Source: Owenia fusiformis
Taxonomy: Eukaryota > Annelida > Polychaeta > Sabellida > Oweniidae
NCBI GenBank assembly: GCA_903813345.2
Contig: CAIIXF020000010.1
Coordinates: 27,554,425-27,618,424 of the forward strand
Reading direction: 5' to 3'
DNA length: 64,000 nucleotides
The notes beneath the pieces are model-generated. The model saw only the letters and a program-made list of their open reading frames with translations. It ran no database searches and was not told where the DNA came from. Shown piece by piece: positions 26,901-38,900 of the stretch. Both the position numbers and the translations under genes were made by a program. The first letter of the stretch is position 1. The number at the start of each line of letters is the position of its first letter.

Positions 26901-29900
26901 GTTGTATAAAAAATAATCGAAAATAATTAAAATGGGACGGAGGGGGAGGGGACATTTTCACGATTTTCATTTTCACGATCACCGGGCGTGACTATGAAAA
27001 ACTTTTTGATAACATTGGGTAAGGTTAAAATATATCAGTGGTTTAAACTTTATACAGTGCCTTTAACAAGGCTATTCAACTTAAGGGATAATATGAGTCT
27101 ATGTTTATATATACATTTAAGAATATTTCTCTGATATTTAAATGTATAACAACATAATAGGTTCTCCTAATCAGATTTTCCATTATTATTGTGATGTATA
27201 TATTAGCCTTGAGGCCAATAACAAAAACATAGGTTAAATCAATTTAATATATTTCATCATAGTATTTCATCATATTTTAGTCAACTGCTTTATGGCTTTA
27301 TATCAGATAAGATAATAAGTATTTAAATAGCTCACATGGGAAAATTACTGTAATACTTATAGTTAAAGGCAGAATCAGATCTATTGGGATGAAAATATGA
27401 CAAAAAAACATTTACAATTGAACTATTAATCTATTCTTTACAATCTCGAATACAATATCTCCAAAAAGATTCATGATGTGTTATAAATTGGTGAAGTTAT
27501 GATGGATTCAAAGTTCAAAAATACGTGAAAAATGTTTAAATTCTTCCAAATAATAAGAATGGTAACCATTCTTATAGAAAAATGACACCTTATTGTCGAT
27601 ATATCTTGAAATAAAGTGTGCACTTTAGAAAATAGACATGATAAGGAATGACATGAGCCAGAAATTTTCTAAAATTGAAACAATTTTTGTTGGCCTGCTC
27701 GCTAGATCTGATTCTCTCTTTAATTTCTTTCTTCAAAACATTGAGAAAAATCATTTCAAATTTGATTCATCCTATGATTTTTCTCAACATGTTTCACCAG
27801 ACATGCTTAACCATGTTGTAAAGCTGAACATATACATATCGTCGCATGAGAATAACTTTGTACTATCTCACATTTTTACGGAACTGAGAAATCAAGGTTT
27901 GAAAGTTTAGAGGTCTGTATCTTACTTAGTATTGCTATGTGAAACTTGATTTTTTGTAGGTCACCTGGTCTCACCCTAGAGATATCTTATATGAAATATC
28001 ATACCTTGAAACAATTTACAAGATCCTTTTTTAAAACTATGGAAATGGAGTTGATACAATTTCCCACTGGAATAACAGCTTATTTCTAATTTCAAATTGT
28101 CATATCTGATATCAACTGTTTCAACCAATCAACTCTCTAAGAATTGGTCATGTGACTTGCAAAACTTGGAGTTATAACAATCTTATATTAAAACGAAGTA
28201 TGCCAATATGCATGTTATTGTATCTAGAATGAAAAATAATGTTTTGCTTTGTCAAATCTCATTATTGTTAGATACAATAACATGCATATTGGCATACTTC
28301 GTTTTAATATAAGATTGTTATAACTCCAAGTTTTGCAAGTCACATGACCAATTCTTAGAGAGTTGATTGGTTGAAACAGTTGATATCAGATATGACAATT
28401 TGAAATTAGAAATAAGCTGTTTGTCTGGAGATGGTACAATTTCACACTGAATTCTAGCTTAATGAAAGTGAATTGAGATGGGGCATGTATCTGAGATGAA
28501 AGCCTGTGTTTCAAATAGTAAAATTCCATGTCTATCTCAATTTTTTTGAAAATGGCAGTTAGTACAAAGTTATTCTCACGCGACGATATATAGTCCATTA
28601 AACAACTTGTTTCCAACATTCTAGGAGACACCAGTTCAAATCTTGATAGCATGATGGAGACTGAGGAAACTGACAATGACTCAGATACAAAACCAGCTCG
28701 GGGAACCTGGACCGGAAAACTTGATTTCTTGCTCTCGTGCCTGAGTTATGCTGTTGGGCTTGGCAATCTTTGGCGTTTTCCATACCTTTGTTACAGAAAT
28801 GGAGGGGGTAAGGGAAAATAATATTTTACTTTTTATGTAGAGTACTTACATACGGTGTTTAGTGAATTTGAATTAAATTTTCAATCAATTTTATATAAGT
28901 AAACATTTATTTAAGGAGGGCTACTTTTAAGGTAATGCTTGGACTCAAGGGGCATGGTATTTTTGATTACAACAAATCAGATTGAACTTATTAGCTAAGA
29001 GATAAATATCAGCATAAAAAGAAAGTCCAGCCATTCAAATCAATGTTACTATAGATATACATGTAAGTATATTTTGTATTAAATTATTATACTATGATTA
29101 TTCTTCTTAAATATAGGAGCATTCTTGATCCCGTACATCGTGATGCTTGCTGTAGCTGGCATTCCTCTGTTCTTTCTTGAACTTTCCTTTGGTCAATTTG
29201 CCAGTCTAGGTGTTGTCCATGTATGGAAAGTCAGTCCTTTATTCCAAGGTGAGTTTCAGTTAGGAAAGTGATCCTTCTTGGAATAGCACATATACAGATG
29301 TTAGGTATGTGTTAAAAAGTTGGAAGTTTCTATCTAGCAGTAAATAACTTGGTTGCTTCATCCAATTGAGCATTTTGATGCACCAGTAGAAAATTTTATT
29401 TCTACTATATGATTTCCACAAAGAACCATGAATATTTCTAAGAATAGATTGAACAGGGGTTTCATTAGCAGCAGGCGATTTTCACCGGTTGTTTTCACAA
29501 AATCACCAGTTGTTTTAGGGTCTTTTCAACTTTTCCATGTTAAATTTATGATTTTATTAATTTTGCCTGTTGTTTTCATTTACTTTAAAGCCTGTTGTGA
29601 GAAATTCTAGTAAAACCGCTGTTGAATATTTTCATTCCATTTGGATTCCCCAATGATTGAGTCCTTGTTTTTAATAGAATGTTTTTAAATTATAGGTATA
29701 GGATATGGCATGTTCCTGGTGTCATTATTTATTGGAATCTACTACAACATGATCATTGCCTGGACATTGTTCTACTTGTTTGCTTCTATGAGATCGACTC
29801 TTCCCTGGGCTAGCTGTGACAATGAATGGAACACACCAGGTATCTTTATTTGTTTTCAAGTAGTTAAGCCTTATTAATAGAGCTTGTAGATTTCAAAGCC

Positions 29901-32900
29901 AATGCACTTTTATTCTCCGTTAAGGAAACACAAGGGTCTATAGGAAGAGCTTAAAAACTATATCAAATTGTCTTCAAGCATACAAACCCAATCACAAGTG
30001 GTGACTTATTGTTATGGTCTCCTAACTTTTTTTGTGGATGGCATTCGGAGTTTGGCGGTTGGTGTTTGGTGGTCAGCATTCAGCGTCTGTAACAAATGGC
30101 AGGTGGTGGCATTACGCATGTTAATGCTTTGTATAAACCTTGTGATTTAATGAAAGTGCACGTTTTCATTATTGATCAGAAATAGATGCCTATTACATGT
30201 ACACAATCTACACCTATTCAATAATCAGATCTTTAATCCAATTACAGTCTATATATAGCATCTAATGACCCAGATTGGGACCAAGATGATAAATATTCCT
30301 TTTATGGTTAACTATTTTTCAGCTTGCAGTTTGTCCAACTTAGCAGCACAAAAAAACTGCACAAACCATAGCGGTGTACTGTACAATGGGACATGTTACA
30401 CTGAACAACTACATGGTCTCTCGACCTTCAATCACATCAGCAACTTGTCAGAGGCCCAAGAAGATACAAAAAAGATGCCAAGTGATGAATATTTCCAGTA
30501 AGCAACATATATCCAATTTATATGATGGTTGGAAAGGTCACAGAAATTAAAGTTAAAGTGAAATATATAAGCGCAAATGCCAAAGGGAGGGGTGACTAAA
30601 AACTTTAAAGAAACCCAACAAGAAAAGCAAACTTTTTTGTGGATGGTGTTTGGTAGTCTGTGTCTGTAACAAATGGCAGGTGGTAACATTTTGCATGTTA
30701 ATGCCTTATTTAAAGAATGAAATCATCATGTGACCCCAGAGTGCCCATTGTTCTTTTTATTGAATGTCATCCCAGTCTTACGACTTGAATTGATTTTTGG
30801 AATAGTTCACTCTGTGTTTGTTGTTTTCAGTAACTTTGTGTTGGATATATCTGAAGGATTTCATGACATGGGCGAGATAAGATGGCAATTGGCATTGTGT
30901 TTGCTTCTTGCTTGGGCTCTGGTGGCTGGGTGTCTGGCCAAAGGCATCAAATCACAAGGAAAGGTATGTTGAATCAAACCTCTTATTAATTCAGCCTAAA
31001 AACTTCAAAAAAATTAACATTACGGCTGCTATATTCCAAGTAATGCACCATTCAAACGTTTGCGTGAGACCCCCCCCCCACGCGGGAGGGTAAGGATTTT
31101 GATCCACAGTATTGCCCCCAGGGGTAGGAATTTGTCGTCCTGGGGTTGGGGAATTTGATTTACATGTGCCCGGGAATGGGGATTTTTGACTGAATCTGTT
31201 TTGTCCAGCATACACTGCAAATGATCGGTATATTCAGTGAACTAATGATTGCTCATATCGGGAACAGAAGAAAATAACTCATCTACACATTAGGTATAGT
31301 TTCAGGGTTGGAATCGCCGAGAATAACCCCTTGAGAGAGGAATTCTAGAATACTGAGCAGTGTCTTAATTATTGGTTTGTCAAGCTTAGCTTGTTTTTGC
31401 ACTCCCTTCGGAAAAATGCACTCCTGCCTTCTACTTATATTTATAAGGTCGTCATAATTTAATTGATTTAATATACACTGTAGGTGATTAATTTTAATAA
31501 TTAATTTTTGAAAAAAGTTACGTTCGAACGAATTTTAATTTAATTAATTTGATATAGATGAATAAAACGGAGGAAGGTAACCTATTAAAGTAGAAAGCCA
31601 ATATCTTAAAATACGTCATTGCATAAATTACAAGAGACCTTTCGGAAAATACTACGATGTGGATCTTTTCCCGATTTGTACCCATCAAACGCAACAATCC
31701 ACCCACCCATTCCAAAAAATGATTGTTCATAGAGGTATGTTCTCCACTTTTGTTGAACAGATACAAACCAAGAGTAAAACCATGTCCCCCTCGGATAATT
31801 TTGTCAAAACTTTCAGGCAATTTGAGAAAATGTCATCATAAAATGGACTGTATTCTCATTGGCTTTTAATTTCGTGGTTAACTGCGTCATCTAAAAAGCT
31901 ACTTCTCTATTGGTTATATGTAAATCGTAAGCAAACATTTCATTCATAAATTAATTGTGGATCGTATGACCATACATGGTGTCTCTAATTGAAATATTGA
32001 CATAAACAAAGTACTGCACGTGTATCCCTCAACACGAGCATCATTCTACTAACAAGGAAATCTGATGTTTAAAAATAGATTTCAAATGGTGGAAGGTCCC
32101 GGAATGGTGCATAAGGAATAAGCTGTTTTTGTCACAATAAGGCATTACTATTGGCACAATTCATTAAGCTTTAAGTAAGATAAAATATATCATCTGTATT
32201 AATTAATTAACTACAATATACTGTTCTGAGTCTCGATGTGTTGTTTCTGTGTGCAACAGGATGGCCTGCCTTTTGATTTTTTTCATATTCTGTTTTCTCC
32301 ATTTAAACCCATTTCTTGTACAATTTTCTCCATAATCATATGTGTGCAGTACAAATTTATTTCACCAAAAGTGATAAATCACAGTTTTAGTTCTTCACTT
32401 TTGTAACACAGACACCACTCTGAAGATGTGAAGAACACAGATTGGTGTCTTTATTACAAATGAAACCAAGTCATGGTGCTGCATGATGATGCTCAAGGTG
32501 AACAGACTGAACACTAATTATATTACATCAATAAACCATGTGCTAACTGCATGCATAAGGTGATGGAGGAATATTTGAACTCAGTAATACCAAGATTTAT
32601 ATTGGCTCATGCATCCTTTGGGTAATTAATCCTCTCAACCTCTCAATATTTACAGATTGTAACCTTTTTGACGGATCTGATAGTTTTATCTTCAGAAAAA
32701 CGATTTCAATTAACTGAAATTTAACATCAATCCTAATTTCTTAAAAATAGACTGATTCAGTAGATTTGAAGGGAAGTAATGTAAACAGTAATGTTGAATA
32801 TCTAGGCAGTATCCATGAACAAGGCGTTGAATGTTGATAACTTGTTTTGTAATAAAGCAATAAGACTAACGTCAACACCTTCTAGGCAGTATCAATTATG

Positions 32901-35900
32901 TAGACATATATCCTCTAATACTGGCTGAACCTACTGTATACATGATTCCATTATGTCATATATTCTATCTTCCAGGTGGTCTACTTTACTGCGTCATTCC
33001 CCTATATTGTGTTGATAGTCCTCTTGATTCGAGGCCTCACCCTGCCTGGCTCTGTAAATGGTGTCATCTACTACCTCACACCACAATGGCATAGACTGCT
33101 TACTGCTAAGGTATTACATTATATAATTACAAAAATATTTAATTCTGATAGGTCAAAAGCCAGTGAACTGTATACAGTTGGTCATTAATTCAGAGATAGA
33201 ATGGGCCAATTTGTAAACCTCTGTAACTGCACACCAGAATAGCCTGACAATGGTAAAGTCAAATACCGTTGTCACAAATGGCGGACATAACCGTCGCTTC
33301 AACTGTTTAATCACTTGGTCCTCATTTCATGGAATTTTGTCGTTGCTAATTCTGTGCATGTATTAAAGATGCATTATGCCATAGGTTTCTCCCCCAGACA
33401 ATCAATGATGTCCTATTGTTATTGCTCATATAATATCTCACATACCATGAATATATCTTGAGAATAACTTTTGGGTATATTATTGCCGAAATATTGGAAA
33501 TAATCAACAGAACAACCAAACTCCAGAATTATCGGCTATCGAGGGGAATCCCCATTGAGTCACACAAGCGCCCACAAGCGCCTTGAACCAGGCAGCCAAT
33601 CAGGTTTATGATAAACAAATTCAACCACCAATCAGATAACAGGAGGACTTTCCCGGAATATTCAAACTTCAAATTGAATTAATTTCTTCAAAAATAATTA
33701 GATTAGCCAGCGCAATCGCAAAATTAACACTGAAAGAGGGGTATTTGGGACTTCTTCTTTGGTAAGTAGATGGGTATATACAGTATGTGGTGAAACTCAA
33801 TATGCAAAAAAGTCCAGAGGGGTCTTGATTGTGCTATCCTATGGCATAGTGCCACTTTAAGCTCTTTTGATGATGTTTCGTATGAAATCCCAAATTCGAT
33901 CAAATTGGGCCGTGAATCGCCACAATATAGCATCTTCAATATCGTCAATGACAACGGAATCTGAATTTGAGTAATTTAGAAAGACAATGGCATATGGTAA
34001 TTACAGTGTCCATTGTCCCGTATCTGATTTTGATTGGTTAAATTAAAGACTTTATTTCGATGGTACAACATTATTAACTGTACATTGAGTATTAAATAAG
34101 ACACTTTGATTGATTCCAAAGGAATTTAGTCTAGGTGCTCTATTAAACATACAGTTCATGAAAATCTAATTGAAGCGATGGTTATGTCTGCCATTTGTGA
34201 CAACGATATCTGACTTTACCGTTGTCAGGCTATTCCGGTGTGAACTGGTAAAGCCAAATATTATTTCATCATTATAATTGTTTGTGTGCCATCTTAATGT
34301 ATTTTGTCACATATATAGCAGTTAAACCTATTTAATAATACAATATTATCAATACTTCATGAAAACCATGTATTTTCATGCCTTGAGAAGATTCAATGGT
34401 TGCCAAAATGCAGGAATGAATGGAAATCCTGAGATGATGTTGGTATATTTTCATGGATACTTCAACATTAACCTTATCTGCTATGATTGTTTATATTACC
34501 AAATATACATGTACTTGTTATTTCACCACCTTGATGTTAGGTGGTAACATACTCCTTAATTCATACTCTAAAACCATGGTACCATACTGATACAGTGCAT
34601 TAAGAGCATGGTACCATCTGAGTACAGTGCCGTACACGGATCACGGTACTACTGTATGGTACTGTTTGAGTCTACAGTACTGTTTGGTGCCATATTTTAC
34701 GAAACCATACAGTACTGTAGCCAGAGAGATTGGCTGGGTCCAACATCCAGACCCAAGGGCACCAGGTGGTGGCATTCTGTCATGCTAATACGTTGTTCCT
34801 CTCTACACAAATGAATCACTTAAATGTAGGGAGAGAATTACGCATTTGCATGTCTTTTCTAGAATATCACCTGGCCATTTTTATTAAGGATTGCTAAGTG
34901 AAAAATGTTGGTCTTTATAAGTATGCTATAAGTATACGTGTAAGTATGCTCCTTCCCTTGTTTAAATCATCAAACTGATTGTGATCTGCATTTGTCCAGA
35001 CTGCTGGTTATCACAGTAATTTTGGAAGCGGTACAAAAGTTTTTCGGATTGTTTGATTGAAATTTTTATCATCATGATTACTTCACTTAACATATTTTTT
35101 TAATAAGAATCACTGTATTTATGCCCAGAAAGTAGTCATGGTTATAGATATGACTGTCTAAAATCACTTGCACATGGACCTTTGTGTATGTGTAATTATT
35201 AAACATTCTGTGAGAAAATGAGCCAGATTCATTAATGTTTACAGAAATTAGAGGACTTTTGATCTTACTTTATGATCACCCTGTATATGTAGGTATGGAG
35301 AGATGCAGCTGTGCAATGTTTTACATATTATTGTGTGTATGTGTAGGTATGGGGAGATGCAGCTGTGCAATGTTTTACATATTGTTGTGTGTATATGTAG
35401 GTATGGGGAGATGCAGCTGTGCAATGTTTTACATATTATTTTGTGTATGTGTAGGTATGGGGAGATGCAGCTGTGCAATGTTTTACATATTATTGTGTGT
35501 ATGTGTAGGTATGGGGAGATGCAGCTGTGCAATGTTTTACATATTTTTGTGTGTATGTGTAGGTATGGGGAGATGCAGCTGTGCAATGTTTTACATATTA
35601 TTGTGTGTATGTGTAGGTATGGGAAGATGCAGCTGTGCAATGTTTTACATATTATTGTGTGTATATGTAGGTATGGGGAGATGCAGCTGTGCAATGTTTT
35701 ACATATTATTGTGTGTATGTGTAGGTATGGGGAGATGCAGCTGTGCAATGTTTTACATATTATTGTGTGTATGTGTAGGTATGGGGAGATGCAGCTGTGC
35801 AATGTTTTACATATTATTGTGTGTATATGTAGGTATGGGGAGATGCAGCTGTGCAGATCTTCTTCTCCTTGTCCCCATGTTGGGGAGGCCTCATCACTTT

Positions 35901-38900
35901 AGCGAGCTATAACAAGTTCAACAATAACTGCCTTAGGTGACTGTTTTTATTATTAGTTATTTAGCAATCAGATATTTTCTAGGGGTTAGAAACTAATATA
36001 AAATTATAGAGTAGTCTTTAGCTTCATCTTCCTTGGAGTCGTTTTCATTAACTTAGGAATAAGTATTAAAATATGGTAAAGGCTCGACTATCTAAGGTCA
36101 ATCCGTATGGTTATTTACAGTTTACTTTATTAACAATATATTATGTATTATATTTCAGAGATTCAATTGTGGTCGCTATAGGGAACTGCTTTACAAGTGT
36201 CTTTGCTGGCTTTGTTCTTTTCTCCATCATTGGATTCATGGCACATGAGTTAGACACTGACATCAGTGAAGTTGCAACCCAAGGTATGCTTATATACAAT
36301 GATTTATTTACAAGAATCACCTTTACATTTCAGGAAACATAAGTCTTTATTGTTCAATTCTAGTTAACATGTCATATATGCGATGAGTTATGTCAATGGG
36401 GTTTTATTGAAAGCACATGGTTATGCATATGAAAATGATAAATTCTGCAAGATTTCATTCATTACCCATTTCTTCACAATTCTCACTTTCTCCTCGAATG
36501 AATGTTTATTTACAAGGAACATCTTTCGGGGAATAAGGGAAATTCTTTTAGTAAAGTTATGTGAAGTAATACTTAATCATAACTGACTTGTTGACATATG
36601 TATGCTTTACGTCTGTGTCACATTTTCTTTTGTCTATTTCAGGGGCTGGCCTTGCATTCATTGTGTACCCTGAAGTTGTAACCCGCTTGCCACTTTCTCC
36701 TCTCTGGGCCATACTGTTCTTCCTTATGCTCATAACATTGGGATTAGGAACGCAGGTAACAATTCAAATATTTTTTTATAATATATTCCCTGTATTCTGC
36801 TCATGCAAACATTTACCTAATACTAGTATGCTCTTGTATAAATGCCCATAGTCAACATGATATACCAATATTGGCTGGTATTAATGCCCATGGTCAACAT
36901 GATATATCGGGATTGGCTCCAATACGGCTGGTATTTATGCCCAAAGTTAACATGATATACAAAGATGGGCTGGCCAAACATTATTTGATGCAATATCACT
37001 ATAAAGAGTGACAACTTTATAACCATAATATGAAAGTATAATAAAGTCCTCCATCCATCTGTCCATCTATCCGCTGTTTGTCTAGGGAAGAACTCAAATA
37101 CCAATTCTTTTCATATAATTCTTTTATTTTCCAGGTAATTTGGAAATAATTGTGAAGAGTTGATGGCCAACTTTTCAATTTTATTTCTTATGAACTATGA
37201 TATGCTATAAAAAAATTCCAATACTAGACATTATGGGATCTAATATTATGAAGAGAGCAATATTTATAGATACTAATATCATTATTTTCCTATACTCTTC
37301 TATAATCCTGAAAAACGCTTAATGAGCTCTTGTGTATTTACGAGGGGCGATCCAAAAGTCTTGGACTCCCTGCTCTAATTTTGTTGATTTTTGATAAAAA
37401 TTACTTGAAACTTTCCAATAATAAAGATCAACAACATAATTACTATATTGATTTCATGAAGAAATAATTTATTTTATCTATTTAAGTTTTTAATACATGG
37501 ACCCTGCACTCCGGAACTGTATCTGCACATGGCAACTTTCAACCTTAAATGCTGCCGCATTTGACTTGTATGCTATTCTTTACCACAATCTTTCTTTGAA
37601 TTTTGAATGTTAAACCACGTCAGTTTACTTCCTTTGTTACCAAACATCCTATTAATCATGTTTTAATTGTGATGTTACATATGACAATGGTCCTATATGT
37701 AAAATTCTAAGAAAATGATATCAGACAGTATTTGCCAAATTAACAGTTGTAACATGATTTTGAATGTTTTGAATACAGTTCCGTGTGGTTGGGTCCCCAT
37801 ATTAAAATCTCAAAAAGTACCTAAAATAAGTTAGATATAAAGTTTGTAAACTTTTAATCAAGGCTGGGCAAAAAAATGTACATTTATAATGTTATCTTAA
37901 TGTTTGTTACTGTATTAGTTAAGTTTATCTTTTGTACTCTTATACCCTATAAGTGAATTGAGAAATCAATAAATAAAAAAAATAAAAAAATAAGAGCGAT
38001 TCTAATTACTGTAATCGGAATGCAAATAATAATACACAGAAGTGCATGTGCATAGGGATAGAAGTGCTGAATTAAACAGTAACATTTATTATGTCTAGTG
38101 TTATTCTCTTGTACTTTTAGTTTTCGATTGTGACTACCATCCACACATGCATACTGGACAGTTTTCCCAATGTGCTGAGGAAAGGCAGGAGACCAACTCT
38201 GGTGATAGTCTGTATTTGTGCAGTCATGTTTTTACTAGGACTCTCATGTGCATCTGAGGTAGGCCTACTCAACTTATACAACTCATATACTCTACAATAA
38301 ATTCATTTGTGCAGTCATGTTTTTACTAGGACTCTCATGTGCATCTGAGGTAGGCCTGCTCAACTCATGCAACTCATATGTACTGCAATACAGTAACTTC
38401 TTAGTCCTTGCCTTAAGCCCAATGCAATAATTTTACTGATATCCAGAGTTTCAGATCCTCAGAAAAACAATACTAGTATGAATGGCAAGTTTTTTTGAAA
38501 AATTACTTATATGAGTTTTTACTAGTATTTTCAAAAGATTACTTGTAATTGAAAGTACAGTAAATAGCTTGTGCAAAAATTCCAGGGCCTACAGAGGACC
38601 CCCTTGGTTTAGGCCTTCAACTTCCTACTGACTACCTGACACTTCCTTTGCTGGCATTGTCCTTTTTACCATGAATTTATCCATTTACATTAATTGATGT
38701 ATGTCACATTTGTGCACAATATTATAATAAATATGCAATTCATATTCACAATTCTTTAATTGAATCACTGCAAACACTAGAACTGTTATATTCATGAACT
38801 CAGTCTGATTCTGAATTAAATCTTGCTGAATTGGCAAACCATACTCTTCACTTCTGGTTTTTCGGCAAGGAGAAATAACTCAGTATTTCTCAAATACTGT

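Noticed and set aside
35235-35912. Long open frames on both strands with 18-residue repeats ([14 protein letters not shown] and its antisense).
   Set aside because: They are by-products of a 54-bp repeat in non-transporter frames; the real coding frame here is exon 9 at 35833-35936.
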